The notes: a model not told the origin generated them from the letters alone. Positions 1-8,628 are shown, counted from the first letter of the stretch. The stretch: 48,173 nucleotides of DNA from Blastococcus saxobsidens (GCF_002938435.1 NZ_POQT01000035.1:1-48173), one strand, 5' to 3'. Translations and numbers: made by a program.

Positions 1-267
1 CGAGCCGGCCGTGCCGCGCTGCACCGGCCGGGCCGCGCGGCCCCCGGGCGGCGGGGACTCGGCGAGCAGGTCGCTGCGCCGCCGCCCGAATCCACCGCGG
101 TCGGCGGCCGCGTCGTCGGCCCGCCGCTGACGGATACCGGTGTCGTCGTCGTCCTCGAGGCGGCGACGGCGGGCCTGCTGCCGGGCCGCGGACTCGATGT
201 CGGCCTCGCGGAGGATCTCGGCGAGCGACCGCCCTCCCGTGTCCGGGTTCCAGTCCGGTTCGGCCAT
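1..267 (-). CDS. N-terminal part of an uncharacterised Arg/Asp-rich protein, cut by window edge
   Basis: Eighty-nine codons are visible from an ATG at 267 and the frame is still open at base 1. The visible part is strongly hydrophilic: an N-terminal [19 protein letters not shown], then alternating Arg-rich and Asp-rich stretches, then a Pro/Gly/Arg-rich linker. There is no signal peptide or membrane segment in the seen part. Its ATG overlaps the ppx stop by one base (TGATG), so it is translationally coupled to ppx. In M. tuberculosis the gene after the ppx homologue Rv0496 is Rv0497, a membrane protein with a long charged cytoplasmic N-terminus; equivalence is inferred from position and composition only. 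Function unknown. Confidence 0.75.
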   Translation of the reverse strand, partial: MAEPDWNPDTGGRSLAEILREADIESAARQQARRRRLEDDDDTGIRQRRADDAAADRGGFGRRRSDLLAESPPPGGRAARPVQRGTAGS

Positions 268-1211
268 CACGCCCCTCCCATCGAGTCCAGCCTGCGCAGG
301 ATGACACCTTCGCGCAGCGCCCACGGACAGATCCGCACGCACGGTACGTCCAGCGCACGCAGAGTTGCGGCAGCGACGACCGCTCCAGCGGGAACCTGGT
401 GCGCGCGGTCGGACGAGACACCCGGCAGCTCGGCCAGCGCGGCGGACTCGATGCGCGACACGAAGCCCACCAGCTGCCCCAGCCCGGTGGCCGTCAGCTC
501 GCGGTGCGCCCGCAGCCCGGCCGAGGACGGCGCGGCCCCGGCGAGGCGGGCGAGCGTGCGGAACGTCTTGCTCGTGGCCACCACGAGGTCGGGCGGCCCG
601 ACGGCGGTGATCTTCTCGGCGGCGGGCGCGAGCAGGTCGGCGGCGTGCGCGGCGAGCGCGTCCAGGGCGGTGAGGTCCGGCCGGCCCCCGTCCCGCGCCT
701 CCGGCAGGAAGCGGCGCGTCATCCGGCCGGCACCCAGCGGCAGCGACAGCGCCACCTCCGGGTCCTCGTCGATCCCGGCGGCCAGCTCCAGGGAGCCCCC
801 GCCGATGTCGAGGACCATCAGCCGCCCCGCGCTCCACCCGAACCAGCGGCGGACGGCGAGGAAGGTCAGCCGCGCCTCGTCCTCGCCGGTCAGCACCTCG
901 AGCTGGACGCCGGTGCGCTCGCGGATCCGCTCCAGCACCTCCAGCCCGTTGGCCGCCTCGCGGATCGCGGAGGTCACCAGGGCCATGAACTCGTCGCACC
1001 CCTGCGCCTCGGCCTGCTCGCAGGCGTCCTGGACCGCGCGCAGGAGCGCCTTCTCCCCCGCCCTGGACAGCACGTCGTCCGGCCCGACGTGCTCGGCCAG
1101 CCGCAGCACGGACCTGTCGTCGTGCATCGGTGTGGGGTGTGCGCCGCGGTGGGCGTCCACCACGAGGAGGTGCACGGTGTTCGAGCCGACGTCCAGCACC
1201 CCGAGTCGCAT
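267..1211 (-). CDS. ppx: Exopolyphosphatase / GppA-family phosphatase
   Basis: 314 residues. The family hydrolyses terminal phosphate from polyphosphate or converts pppGpp to ppGpp, using an actin-like ASKHA fold. The N-terminal phosphate loop reads [14 protein letters not shown] (residues 7-20) and the second ATP-binding-like motif [12 protein letters not shown] lies near residue 133. The length matches the short actinobacterial form without a C-terminal HD domain. The ATG at 1211 is preceded by CAGACT six bases upstream, so the mRNA is probably leaderless. It sits near senX3-regX3 and phoU, consistent with polyphosphate and phosphate metabolism, and is the first gene of a pair with the downstream partial gene. 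Whether polyphosphate or pppGpp is the substrate cannot be decided from sequence. Confidence 0.92.
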   Translation of the reverse strand: MRLGVLDVGSNTVHLLVVDAHRGAHPTPMHDDRSVLRLAEHVGPDDVLSRAGEKALLRAVQDACEQAEAQGCDEFMALVTSAIREAANGLEVLERIRERTGVQLEVLTGEDEARLTFLAVRRWFGWSAGRLMVLDIGGGSLELAAGIDEDPEVALSLPLGAGRMTRRFLPEARDGGRPDLTALDALAAHAADLLAPAAEKITAVGPPDLVVATSKTFRTLARLAGAAPSSAGLRAHRELTATGLGQLVGFVSRIESAALAELPGVSSDRAHQVPAGAVVAAATLRALDVPCVRICPWALREGVILRRLDSMGGA

Positions 1212-1229
1212 GCGCCCAGTCTGCCCGAC

Positions 1230-1287
1230 GGCCCCCTCCAGAGGCTCGCGGCGAGCGGAGCGAGGCGCGAGGGGGAGGGGGGTGCTT
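1230..1287 (-). repeat. Dispersed hairpin element, copy D (divergent copy)
   Basis: An imperfect palindrome with a C-rich arm from 1232 and G-rich arms ending near 1282, related to the copies at 6408, 18957 and 30746. Read on the minus strand it begins GAAGCACCCCC and ends GAGGGGGCC, the same outline as the other copies. Unlike them it does not follow a stop codon: it lies between two divergent starts (1211 and 1303). Its centre carries a Gly/Ser-codon-like GCTCCGCTCGC core. It is the most diverged copy. Confidence 0.55.
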
Positions 1288-1290
1288 CTC

Positions 1291-1302
1291 TACGCTGGTG
1301 CG
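1291..1302 (+). promoter_or_regulatory. -10 hexamer for a leaderless mRNA
   Basis: TACGCT at 1291-1296 is followed by six bases and then the GTG at 1303. This spacing puts the transcription start on the start codon itself, the usual actinobacterial leaderless layout, and is why 1303 is preferred over the in-frame GTG at 1282. Confidence 0.55.
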
Positions 1303-2127
1303 GTGCCCGACGCCCCGCCCCCGGAGGTTCCCCTCGACTTCCCGCGGGAGTGGGTGGAGTTCCCCGACCCGGCCGACCCCGAGCACGTCGTCCGCGCAGA
1401 TCTGACCTGGCTGGCCTCGGCGTGGACCTGCGTGTTCGGCCGCGGCTGCGCCGGCGTGGTAGAGGGGCGCCCGGACGACGGCTGCTGCAGCCACGGGGCC
1501 TTCTTCACCGACGAGGACGATTTGCACCGGGTGACCGCCGCCGTCGCCGACCTCGGAGACGAGGACTGGCAGCTCGCCGCGGTCGGCCGTGGGGCGTGGA
1601 CCGAGGAGGACCCCGCCGACGACGAGCCCACCGGCGAGGGGACGTGTGTCCGGTCGCTGCGCACGCGGGTGGTCGACGGGGCATGCGTCTTCCTCAACCG
1701 GCCGGGGTTCCCGGGCGGCGGCGGCTGCGCGCTGCACCGCATGGCGCTGCGCACCGGGCTGCACCCGCTCACCACCAAGCCCGACGTGTGCTGGCAGCTC
1801 CCGGTGCGCCGGGAGCAGGAGCACGTGGACCGGCCGGACGGGACGCGCGTCCTGGTGTCCACGATCGGCGAGTTCGACCGGCGGGGCTGGGGTGCCGGCG
1901 GCCACGACCTGCACTGGTGGTGCACCGGCTCCCCCACGGCGCACGTCGCGCCCGAGCCGCTGGTGGACACCTACGCCGCCGAGCTCACCGCCCTGCTGGG
2001 GGACGCCGCCTACGCCGAGCTACGCCGGCTGACCGAACTCCGCCTCGACCAGGGTCTGATCGCCCCCCATCCCGCGAGCCCCCGGCCGGTGCCCGTCGAG
2101 CTGCACCGCCGCCGCCCTGGCACCTGA
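1303..2127 (+). CDS. Uncharacterised cysteine-rich protein
   Basis: 274 residues, cytoplasmic, no membrane segment. Cysteines are clustered: a CVFGRGC motif near residue 41, a CC pair in [10 protein letters not shown] near residue 59, and later [18 protein letters not shown]. The spacing of C, CC, C and CALH resembles the metal-binding Cys clusters of YkgJ/DUF3109-type proteins, which are thought to bind Fe-S or zinc; that assignment is an inference. Two Trp-rich segments (WWCTGSP) occur near the C-terminus. The start GTG fits a leaderless promoter. The last 108 bases overlap the end of the convergent GlxA-type gene. I know of no tested function. Confidence 0.8.
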   Translation: MPDAPPPEVPLDFPREWVEFPDPADPEHVVRADLTWLASAWTCVFGRGCAGVVEGRPDDGCCSHGAFFTDEDDLHRVTAAVADLGDEDWQLAAVGRGAWTEEDPADDEPTGEGTCVRSLRTRVVDGACVFLNRPGFPGGGGCALHRMALRTGLHPLTTKPDVCWQLPVRREQEHVDRPDGTRVLVSTIGEFDRRGWGAGGHDLHWWCTGSPTAHVAPEPLVDTYAAELTALLGDAAYAELRRLTELRLDQGLIAPHPASPRPVPVELHRRRPGT

Positions 2128-3102
2128 CGCCGGCCGGCCGGCGCGGAACGTCCGGCGGTAGGCCCTCGGGGAGACGCCGCGCCGGCGGGTGAACTGCTCG
2201 CGCAGGCCGGCGGCGGTGCCGAAGCCGACCAGCCGCGCGACCTCCTCGACGGAGGCATCGCTGTTCTCCAGCAGTTCCTCGGCCGCGGCCAGCCGCTGGC
2301 CCAGCAGCCAGGCGTGCGGCGTGGTGCCCGTCGTGGCCCTGAACCGCCGGGCGAAGCTGCGCGGGCTCATGAGGGCACGCCGGGCCAGCACGTCCACCGA
2401 GATGTCCTCGGCCAGGTTGCGCCCGGCCCACTCCAGGACGACCCCGAGCAGGTCGTCCTGGCAGGCGGGCACGGGCGCGTCGACGAACTGCGCCTGGCCG
2501 CCGTCGCGGTGCGGCGGCACCACCATCTCCCGGGCCAGGGCGTTCGCCGCGGCGGCGCCCCACTCCCGCCGGAGCAGGTGCAGCAGGGTGTCCACACCGG
2601 CCGCCGTCCCGGCCCCGGTGATGATCGACCCGTTGTCGACGTAGAGGACCGACGGGTCGACGTCGAGCCGGGGGAACCGGGCGGCGAGCTCCCCGGCGTA
2701 CTTCCAGTGGGTGGTGACCCGCATGCCGTCGAGCAGCCCGGCAGCCGCCAGCACGAAGGCGCCGGTGCAGTGGCTGACCAGGACGGCGCCCCGCGCCGCG
2801 GCGGCGCGGAGGGCGTCGAGCAGCGCTGCCGACGGGTCCTCCTCGTACAGCTCCCACGCGGTGATGAGGACGATGTCGGAGCGGTCCAGCCGGTCGAGGC
2901 CGTGCTCGACGGCGATCGCGATCCCCGTGTCGGTGCGGAGCAGCCCGGGCTGCTCGCTGACCAGCGCGAAGTCGAACCGCGGCAGGCCGAGCTGCCGGCG
3001 GTCGTAGCCGAACACCTCGGCGGCGACCCCCACGCCGAAACTGCCGACGAGGCCGTCGGCGACGAGGGCGCTGACCACGATCGGGGGGTCGGGAAGGCTC
3101 AT
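2020..3102 (-). CDS. GlxA-type regulator (DJ-1/PfpI domain plus AraC HTH)
   Basis: 360 residues. Residues about 8-175 form a DJ-1/PfpI-like domain with the nucleophile-elbow sequence [14 protein letters not shown]; about 225-325 is an AraC/XylS double helix-turn-helix ([20 protein letters not shown], then [20 protein letters not shown]). Such proteins are cytoplasmic transcription activators. Family members control arginine, choline or secondary metabolism and often regulate a neighbour; no clear target is adjacent. The C-terminal 36 residues lie beyond the HTH and are encoded inside the overlap with the cysteine-rich gene on the other strand. Specificity unknown. Confidence 0.9.
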   Translation of the reverse strand: MSLPDPPIVVSALVADGLVGSFGVGVAAEVFGYDRRQLGLPRFDFALVSEQPGLLRTDTGIAIAVEHGLDRLDRSDIVLITAWELYEEDPSAALLDALRAAAARGAVLVSHCTGAFVLAAAGLLDGMRVTTHWKYAGELAARFPRLDVDPSVLYVDNGSIITGAGTAAGVDTLLHLLRREWGAAAANALAREMVVPPHRDGGQAQFVDAPVPACQDDLLGVVLEWAGRNLAEDISVDVLARRALMSPRSFARRFRATTGTTPHAWLLGQRLAAAEELLENSDASVEEVARLVGFGTAAGLREQFTRRRGVSPRAYRRTFRAGRPASGARAAAVQLDGHRPGARGMGGDQTLVEAEFGQPA

Positions 3103-3183
3103 GTCGGCATGATGGCAGAAAAGACGCGATAGCGGTCACATCTGCCACTCGTCCCGGGAGCCGGCGAGGGCCAGGCTGATCGC

Positions 3184-3411
3184 ATGCTGCTGATCACCTG
3201 CCCCGTCACCCGCTCCGACGAGCTGGTCGCCGACCGGCGGATCCGGTCGGTCGTCAACCACCCGACGCACGTGGCGCTGCACGTGGACTGCCCCGCGTGC
3301 GGAGCCGTGCACGTCTACCGGACCGGCCGTCGGTGGGAGGCCACCCGGGCCGCCCGTGCGGCACAGCCGGCCGCGCCCGCTCACCGTGCGCAGCACCCGG
3401 TCCCGGCCTAG
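3184..3411 (+). CDS. Small uncharacterised protein with half a zinc-ribbon
   Basis: 75 residues. It begins MLLITCPVTRSDELVADRRI and later has a CPAC knuckle (DCPACGAVHVYRTGRRW), which looks like the second half of a zinc ribbon; the first knuckle keeps only one Cys (CPVT). The last 20 residues are Ala/Pro/Arg-rich and probably disordered. CAGGCT lies six bases upstream of the ATG, compatible with a leaderless start. It is divergent from the GlxA-type gene. Its stop codon TAG also forms the first bases of the -10 element of the next gene. Codon use is typical for the window, so I take it as real, with moderate confidence. Confidence 0.6.
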   Translation: MLLITCPVTRSDELVADRRIRSVVNHPTHVALHVDCPACGAVHVYRTGRRWEATRAARAAQPAAPAHRAQHPVPA

Positions 3412-3414
3412 GCT
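3409..3414 (+). promoter_or_regulatory. -10 hexamer of the DUF3072 gene (leaderless)
   Basis: TAGGCT, seven bases before the ATG at 3422. The hexamer overlaps the stop codon of the upstream gene and gives the DUF3072 gene its own start point. Confidence 0.5.
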
Positions 3415-3421
3415 CGAACAC

Positions 3422-3622
3422 ATGAGCGAATCGAACGCCAACAGCCAGCCCGCCGCGTCGGCGGAGAAGGACCCGGCCGACTGGGTGACCGGCGACGAGC
3501 CGGCCACCGGCGCGCAGAAGAGCTACCTGGAGACACTCGCGCGCAACACCGACGAGGACGTCGACCCCGACGAGCTCACCAAGGCCGAGGCCTCGCAGAA
3601 GATCGACGACCTGAAGAACTGA
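3422..3622 (+). CDS. DUF3072 domain protein
   Basis: 66 residues, acidic and soluble. Residues 17-66 match the DUF3072 pattern: DPADWVTGDEPATGAQKSYL, then an acidic stretch and TKAEASQKIDDL. The family is small, found in actinobacteria and proteobacteria, and resembles a stand-alone SAP/HeH-like helical motif; its role is unknown. The first 16 residues are a low-complexity Ser/Asn/Ala leader. The start is set by the -10 element at 3409-3414, which predicts a leaderless message. A hairpin follows at 3655. Confidence 0.85.
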   Translation: MSESNANSQPAASAEKDPADWVTGDEPATGAQKSYLETLARNTDEDVDPDELTKAEASQKIDDLKN

Positions 3623-3654
3623 GCCGTCGGGGCGGCCGACCCTGCCCCTGCCCC

Positions 3655-3677
3655 GGCCCCCGGCGGAGCAGGGGGCC
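3655..3677. terminator. Hairpin between convergent DUF3072 and regX3
   Basis: GGCCCCC and GGGGGCC form a 7-bp stem with a 9-nt loop. There is no U-tract on either strand, but actinobacterial terminators commonly lack one. Placed between convergent genes it could serve both. Confidence 0.5.
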
Positions 3678-3682
3678 CTGCC

Positions 3683-4369
3683 TCAGGCCTCGAGCTTGTA
3701 GCCCAGGCCCCGCACCGTCAGCAGGTAGGTCGGGTTGGCGGGGTCGGGCTCGAGCTTGGCGCGCAGCCGCTTCACGTGGACGTCCAGGGTCTTGGTGTCG
3801 CCGACGTAGTCCGACCCCCACACGCGATCGATCAGCTGGGCGCGGGTGAGCACCCGGCCCGCGTTCCGCATGAGGAACTCCAGCAGGTCGAACTCCTTGA
3901 GCGGCAGGGCCACCGGCTGCCCGTCGACGGCGACCACGTGCCGCTCGACATCCATCCGGACCGGACCGGCGGTGAGCACACCTTCGTCGGACACCGACTC
4001 CGCCGCCTCGCCGCGCCGCCGCAGCACCGCGCGGATCCGGGCGACCAGCTCGCGGGCCGAGTAGGGCTTGGTCACGTAGTCGTCGGCGCCGAGCTCCAGG
4101 CCGACGACCTTGTCGATCTCGCTGTCCTTGGCGGTCAGCATGATGATCGGCACGTTCCCCCGGGCGCGCAGCGCCCGGCACACCTCGGTGCCCGAGAGCC
4201 CGGGCAGCATCAGGTCCAGCAGCACGATGTCGGCGCCGTCGCGGTCGAACTCGGCGAGCGCATCCGGGCCGGTGGCGGCCACGACGGTCTCGAAGCCCTC
4301 CCGGCGCAGCATGTAGGACAGGGCGTCGGAGAAGGACTCCTCGTCCTCGACGACCAGCACGCGGGTCAT
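3683..4369 (-). CDS. regX3: Phosphate-responsive response regulator RegX3 (OmpR/PhoB class)
   Basis: 228 residues. The receiver domain (1-115) has the acidic pocket VVEDEES, phospho-acceptor Asp52 in LLDLMLPG and the conserved Lys in MLTAKD. The C-terminal winged helix (about 130-226) includes LKEFDLLEFLMRNAGRVLTR and ends LTVRGLGYKLEA. With SenX3 it activates genes under phosphate limitation. The ATG overlaps the senX3 TGA by four bases (ATGA), so the two are co-translated. Candidate binding sites (GTTCACC direct repeats) occur at phoU, phoX and pstS in this window. In Streptomyces the orthologue is called PhoP. Confidence 0.95.
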   Translation of the reverse strand: MTRVLVVEDEESFSDALSYMLRREGFETVVAATGPDALAEFDRDGADIVLLDLMLPGLSGTEVCRALRARGNVPIIMLTAKDSEIDKVVGLELGADDYVTKPYSARELVARIRAVLRRRGEAAESVSDEGVLTAGPVRMDVERHVVAVDGQPVALPLKEFDLLEFLMRNAGRVLTRAQLIDRVWGSDYVGDTKTLDVHVKRLRAKLEPDPANPTYLLTVRGLGYKLEA

Positions 4370-5568
4370 GAACGCTCGGACTCCTTCGACTGGGGGGTGG
4401 GGACGACGGCCGGTGGGGACATGGGGTGGTCGGCGGGCTCGGCGAGCGGGATGCGCAGGGTGAAGGTCGACCCCAGGCCCTCCTCGCTCCAGACTGTGAC
4501 CGAGCCACCGTGGTTGCTCGCGACGTGCTTGACGATGGCCAGCCCGAGGCCGGTCCCACCGGTGCTGCTCGCCCGCGACTGGTCCACGCGGTAGAAGCGC
4601 TCGAAGATGCGGTGCCGGTCCGCGCGCGGGATGCCGATGCCGCTGTCGGTCACGGTGATCTCGGCGAACCCCGAGCGCGACCGGGCCGCGACGGCGATCC
4701 GGCTCTCCCCCTCGCTGTAGGCCACGGCGTTGGCCAGCAGGTTGGTGACCGCGGTGGCCAGCTGGTTCTCCACCCCGCGCACGCGCAGACCCGGCTGCCC
4801 GCCCACGACGATGTCGAGCTTCTTGGCGCGGGCCGCGGTGCGGGTCCGGTCCACGGCCTCGGCCAGCACGCGGTCGACCTCCACCGGCAGCAGCTCCGGC
4901 AGCGGCTCGCCGCCCTGGAGCCTGGAGAGGTCGATCAGCTCCCGGACCAGCCGGCCCAGCCGATCGGCCTCGTGCGCGATCCGACCGGCGAACCGCTGCA
5001 CCGCCTCCGGGTCGTCGGCGGCGCCCTCGATCGCCTCCGCCAGCAGCGCCAGGGCGCCGACGGGGGTCTTCAGCTCGTGCCCGACGTTGGCCACGAAGTC
5101 GCGCCGCACCGCCTCGACCCGGCGTGCCTCGGTCACGTCCTGCAGGAGCAGGGCGACCGGCCCCGGCCGCTGGACCGTCCCGCTGTCCAGGCGCACGCCG
5201 TGCACGCCGACCAGGCGCGGACCCGCGCCGACCAGGTCGCCGGGCAGCTGGATGTCACCACGCCGGCTGCCGGCGGCCCGCACCTCGCGGGCGAGGGCGA
5301 GCAGCTCGGCGACGATCAGCCGGTCACCGCGCACGATGCCGAGCGCCCGGGCGGCGGGGTTGGCGAGCAGCACCGCGTCGTCGGTGCCCACGAAGACGAT
5401 CGCCGGGTCGATCAGGTCGACCAGCCGACGGGCCAACGCCGCCTCGGGCAGCGTCAGGCCCGGGACGTCGGCGGAGGGACCCGAATCGGTGCGGGAGCGG
5501 ATGAGGACGGTGGCGACCACCACCCCACCGAGGACGAGGCCGACCACCAGGGCGACCAGTGGACTCAC
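4366..5568 (-). CDS. senX3: Sensor histidine kinase SenX3
   Basis: 400 residues. A single N-terminal membrane segment (about 4-22), a PAS-like domain (about 45-145), a HisKA dimerisation domain with phospho-accepting His164 in NVGHELKTPVGALAL, and an HATPase_c domain with N box (VTNLLANAVAYS), G1 (DSGIGIPRADRHRIFERFYR) and G2 (GGTGLGLAIVKHV). It phosphorylates RegX3. There is one membrane segment where mycobacterial SenX3 is usually drawn with two. The GTG at 5568 lies seven bases after a TAGCAT hexamer, so the message appears leaderless. It is divergent from phoU. Confidence 0.95.
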   Translation of the reverse strand: MSPLVALVVGLVLGGVVVATVLIRSRTDSGPSADVPGLTLPEAALARRLVDLIDPAIVFVGTDDAVLLANPAARALGIVRGDRLIVAELLALAREVRAAGSRRGDIQLPGDLVGAGPRLVGVHGVRLDSGTVQRPGPVALLLQDVTEARRVEAVRRDFVANVGHELKTPVGALALLAEAIEGAADDPEAVQRFAGRIAHEADRLGRLVRELIDLSRLQGGEPLPELLPVEVDRVLAEAVDRTRTAARAKKLDIVVGGQPGLRVRGVENQLATAVTNLLANAVAYSEGESRIAVAARSRSGFAEITVTDSGIGIPRADRHRIFERFYRVDQSRASSTGGTGLGLAIVKHVASNHGGSVTVWSEEGLGSTFTLRIPLAEPADHPMSPPAVVPTPQSKESERS

Positions 5569-5575
5569 GGCCCAG

Positions 5576-5581
5576 ATGCTA
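5576..5581 (-). promoter_or_regulatory. -10 hexamer of leaderless senX3-regX3 mRNA
   Basis: On the minus strand TAGCAT is followed by seven bases and the senX3 GTG, predicting transcription from the start codon. The GTTCACC boxes of the phoU promoter begin only 37 bp upstream, so one bound regulator could affect both directions. Confidence 0.5.
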
Positions 5582-5617
5582 GGCGTCCACGGGCGCTTTC
5601 CCGGCCGTGCGGCACGG

Positions 5618-5706
5618 GTTCACCGCCCGGACGGGTCAGAGTTCACTGCTGAGTGGGTCGACGTTCACCTGGCGGCGAGCGACCCGCCCTCGGTGGCGCC
5701 TACCGT
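5618..5706 (+). promoter_or_regulatory. PHO box array and promoter of phoU
   Basis: Three GTTCAC heptamers start at 5618 (GTTCACC), 5641 (GTTCACT) and 5663 (GTTCACC). The last two are 22 bp apart, twice the 11-bp unit of PhoP/RegX3 boxes. The final 11-mer ends at 5673, exactly 27 nt before TACCGT at 5701-5706, taken as the -10. The same 27-nt gap occurs at pstS and phoX. Confidence 0.7.
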
Positions 5707-5736
5707 CGCCGGGGAACCACGACGAGAGGACGACCC

Positions 5737-6399
5737 GTGCGCGACAGCTACCGCGAGGAACTCGACGACATCAACGCCTGTCTGGTGGGCATGGCGAACG
5801 CGGTGGGCTCGGCGATGTCCACGGCCACCACCGCGCTGCTCGACGCCGACGTCGCCCTGGCCGACCTGGTGATCGCCGGCGACGAGCAGATCGACGCCAT
5901 GCGCGAGAACATCGAACAGCGCTGCTTCACCTTGCTCGCCCGCCAGCAGCCGGTCGCCGGCGACCTGCGGGTCATCACCACCGCGATGCGGATGGTGAGC
6001 GACCTCGAGCGGATGGGCGACCTCTGCGAGCACATCTCGAAGGTGGCGCGGATGCGGTTCCCGGAGCACGCCGTGCCGCAGGAGGTCCGGCCGGCCTTCC
6101 TCGAGGCCGGGCACGTCGCGGAGATGCTCATCGCCAAGGCCGGCACCGTGATCGCCACCCGCGATGTCGAGGCCGCCCGCGAGCTGGAGACCGACGACGA
6201 CGCGATGGACGCGATCCACCGCGAGCTGTTCCGGGAACTGCTGTCGGACAAGTGGCCGCACGGCGTCGAGACGGCCATCGACATCACGCTGCTGGGCCGC
6301 TACTACGAGCGGTTCGGCGACCACGCCGTCGGCGTCGCCCGCCGGGTGGTCTACCTGGTCACCGGCGAGCGGCACGTGCCCGAGGTCAGCCACCCCTGA
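5737..6399 (+). CDS. phoU: Phosphate transport regulator PhoU
   Basis: 220 residues from the GTG at 5737, preceded by GAGAGGA. All-helical, with two PhoU three-helix repeats: the metal-binding E/DxxxD motif is seen in RMVSDLERMGDLCEHISKV and again in LGRYYERFGDHAVGVARRV. PhoU couples the Pst transporter to the sensor kinase and represses the Pho response when phosphate is ample. Length is normal. It is divergent from senX3, the partner kinase, and far from pstSCAB at 42-47 kb in this window. The upstream promoter carries PHO boxes, implying negative feedback. Confidence 0.95.
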   Translation: MRDSYREELDDINACLVGMANAVGSAMSTATTALLDADVALADLVIAGDEQIDAMRENIEQRCFTLLARQQPVAGDLRVITTAMRMVSDLERMGDLCEHISKVARMRFPEHAVPQEVRPAFLEAGHVAEMLIAKAGTVIATRDVEAARELETDDDAMDAIHRELFRELLSDKWPHGVETAIDITLLGRYYERFGDHAVGVARRVVYLVTGERHVPEVSHP

Positions 6400-6407
6400 C
6401 GGCGGCA

Positions 6408-6468
6408 GGCCCCCTTGCAGGGCCCCGCCCCGAGCGTGCGAGGGGTGGGGGGCAAGGGGGTCCTTTCA
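6408..6468 (-). repeat. Dispersed post-stop hairpin element, copy A
   Basis: Stems CCCCCTTGC (6410-6418) with GCAAGGGGG (6452-6460), and CCCCGCCCC (6423-6431) with GGGGTGGGG (6442-6450), enclose a short loop. On the minus strand the element begins with the TGA stop codon of gpmA, then AAGGACCCCC. It lies between convergent phoU and gpmA, so it can act as a terminator for one or both. Related copies are at 1230, 18957 and 30746. Confidence 0.8.
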
Positions 6469-7221
6469 CTTGCCCTGGTTCTTGACGGCCTCGATGGCGG
6501 CCGCGGCGGCCTCGGGGTCGAGGTACTCCCCGCCCGGCTTCCTGGGCCGCAGGTCGGCGTCGAGGTCGTAGCGCAGCGGGACACCGGTCGGGATGTTGAG
6601 CCCGACCACCTCGTCCTCGCCCATGCCGTCCAGGTGCTTCACCAGCGCGCGCAGGCTGTTGCCGTGGGCGGCCACCAGGACGGTCTTGCCCTGGCGCAGG
6701 TCCGGGACGATCGCGTCGTACCAGTACGGCAGCATCCGGACGACGACGTCCGCCAGGCACTCGGTGGCCGGCCGCGCCTCGGGCGGCAGGAACGAGTACC
6801 GGGCGTCGGTGTCCTGGGAGAACTCGCTGCCCGCCTCGATCGGCGGCGGTGGCGTGTCGTAGGAGCGACGCCAGGTCATGAACTGCTCCTCGCCGTACTC
6901 GGCGAGGGTGGCGGCCTTGTCCTTGCCCTGCAGCGCGCCGTAGTGCCGCTCGTTGAGCCGCCACGAGCGCATCACGGGGATCCACTGCCGGTCGGCCTCG
7001 TGCAGCGCCAGCTCGGCGGTCATGATCGCCCGCCGGAGCAGCGAGGTGTGCGAGACGTCGGGCAGCAACCCGTGCTCGGCCATCAATCGGCCGCCGCGGG
7101 CGGCCTCCTCGCGCCCCTTCTCGGTGAGCGGCACGTCCACCCAGCCGGTGAAGAGGTTGGCCTTGTTCCACTCGCTCTCGCCGTGGCGGAGCAGCACCAG
7201 GGTTCCCGGGGAGGTCGTCAC
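6466..7221 (-). CDS. gpmA: 2,3-bisphosphoglycerate-dependent phosphoglycerate mutase
   Basis: 251 residues from the GTG at 7221. Glycolytic and gluconeogenic enzyme interconverting 3- and 2-phosphoglycerate through a phosphohistidine. Visible motifs: [12 protein letters not shown] with the catalytic His, [13 protein letters not shown], the [10 protein letters not shown] segment and [17 protein letters not shown] with the second catalytic His. I prefer GTG 7221 to ATG 7230 because CAGGAT lies seven bases upstream of the GTG (leaderless spacing) and the length then matches actinobacterial Gpm1. Its stop codon is the first codon of repeat copy A. The adjacency to senX3-regX3 is conserved in actinobacteria. 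Confidence 0.95.
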   Translation of the reverse strand: MTTSPGTLVLLRHGESEWNKANLFTGWVDVPLTEKGREEAARGGRLMAEHGLLPDVSHTSLLRRAIMTAELALHEADRQWIPVMRSWRLNERHYGALQGKDKAATLAEYGEEQFMTWRRSYDTPPPPIEAGSEFSQDTDARYSFLPPEARPATECLADVVVRMLPYWYDAIVPDLRQGKTVLVAAHGNSLRALVKHLDGMGEDEVVGLNIPTGVPLRYDLDADLRPRKPGGEYLDPEAAAAAIEAVKNQGK

Positions 7222-7277
7222 GGCGATCATCCTGCCGGACGGCGCCGGAGCGGGCAGCGCCGACCGCCGGGCCGGGG

Positions 7278-8528
7278 TCAGGCCGGCGCCAGCTCCCGCT
7301 CCCCGTCCCGCACCCAGCGCACCGCCGCCGCCACGACCTGCGCGGCCTCGCGCAGCTGCTCCTCGGTGTGCGTGGCCATCACGGTCAGCCGCAGCACGCC
7401 CCTCCCCCGCGGGACGGCGGGGTAGGCGACCGCGTTGGCGTAGACGCCGTGGTCGAAGCAGTACCGCCAGGCCGTCGCGGTCACCTCCTCGCTGCCGGTC
7501 GGGACGGCGAGGACCGCGCCGCGGCCGGGGACCGCCGGCGCCCCGGCCTCGGCCAGCGCCGTGCGCAGCAGCTCGCCGTTGCGCTGCAGACGGGCGATCC
7601 GCTCGGGCTCGGCGCGCAGGATGCGCAGCGCGCTGAGGGCGGCCGCCACCGAGGCCGGGTCGTTGGCCGCGCTGAAGACGTAGGGCACGGCGCCGGCGCG
7701 GATGCCGTCGGCGGCCGCGCGCGAGGTCATCACCGCACCGCCCACGCTGGCCAGGGACTTGCTGAGCGCGACGGTGACCGCGTCGACCCGGTCCAGCACC
7801 CCGGCCTGCTCGGCCGCGCCACGCCCCCCGGCGCCGAGCACCCCGAGTCCGTGCGCCTCGTCGACGACCAACCGCACCGAGTGCCGCTGGCAGAGGGCGA
7901 CGATCTCGGCCAGCGGGGCGAGCTCGCCGGTCATGGAGTAGACGCCGTCGACCACGATCACGGCCCCGGCGCGGGCGTCCAACCGCTCCAGCCGGGTGCT
8001 CAGCGAGTCCAGGTCGTTGTGCCGCCAGCGGACGACAGACCCCCGGCTCGCCGCGGCAGCGGCGTGCAGGCTGGCGTGCACGTGGGCGTCGACGAGCAGG
8101 ACGTCGTCCGGCCCGCAGACGGTGGACAGCAGCGCGAGGTTGGCGTTCACCCCCGAGGAGGTGAGCACCGCCGCCTCGGTGCCGTAGTGGTCGGCCAGCT
8201 CCCCCTCCAGCTCCAGGTGCAGCGCGGTGGTGCCGTTGAGCACCCGGCTGCCCGAGGCGCTCGTGCCGTAGCGGCGCAGCGCCGCGACCGCCGCCTCGAC
8301 CACCCGGGGATCACCGGCCAGACCCAGGTAGTTGCCCGTCCCGAGGTTGATGCGCGCCCGGCCGTCGGCGTACGTGGTCACCGGCAGCGGCGCGCCGCCG
8401 GTGGGAACGGAGTGCGTGGCCTGGCCGGCGTCGTTGTGCTCGCGCAGCAGCGCGGCCAGCGGGTTCTGCAGGAGCGGCGCGAAGGGGTCCCGGCGTCCCG
8501 GCCGGGGGCCGGAGGCGTGGTCGGGCAC
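7278..8528 (-). CDS. Alpha-oxoamine synthase-like PLP enzyme (KBL / 8-amino-7-oxononanoate synthase family)
   Basis: 416 residues, fold-type I PLP enzyme. The family condenses an amino acid with an acyl-CoA and releases CO2 and CoA. Seen: a Gly-rich substrate region ([31 protein letters not shown]), an Asp-Glu-Ala-His cofactor motif ([17 protein letters not shown]) and the Schiff-base lysine in [14 protein letters not shown]. The SKSLAS sequence resembles the subgroup used in lipid and secondary-metabolite assembly rather than classic BioF (SKALGS), so the product is uncertain. No biotin genes are nearby. It lies upstream of gpmA on the same strand, after an MFS exporter. Confidence 0.85.
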   Translation of the reverse strand: MPDHASGPRPGRRDPFAPLLQNPLAALLREHNDAGQATHSVPTGGAPLPVTTYADGRARINLGTGNYLGLAGDPRVVEAAVAALRRYGTSASGSRVLNGTTALHLELEGELADHYGTEAAVLTSSGVNANLALLSTVCGPDDVLLVDAHVHASLHAAAAASRGSVVRWRHNDLDSLSTRLERLDARAGAVIVVDGVYSMTGELAPLAEIVALCQRHSVRLVVDEAHGLGVLGAGGRGAAEQAGVLDRVDAVTVALSKSLASVGGAVMTSRAAADGIRAGAVPYVFSAANDPASVAAALSALRILRAEPERIARLQRNGELLRTALAEAGAPAVPGRGAVLAVPTGSEEVTATAWRYCFDHGVYANAVAYPAVPRGRGVLRLTVMATHTEEQLREAAQVVAAAVRWVRDGERELAPA

Positions 8529-8628
8529 GGGGGACTCCCTCCGCGGTGTCGCGGGAGGCCCCGCCTGCGTCGCGGCAAGGATCGCCGATCGCAGGGGCCG
8601 GACGTCAACTCTTCGTTGCCCGATCGAG

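Noticed and set aside
1230..1287. Repeat copy D as a terminator for a neighbouring gene
   Set aside because: It lies between two divergent start codons, so neither gene ends there; kept only as a repeat.
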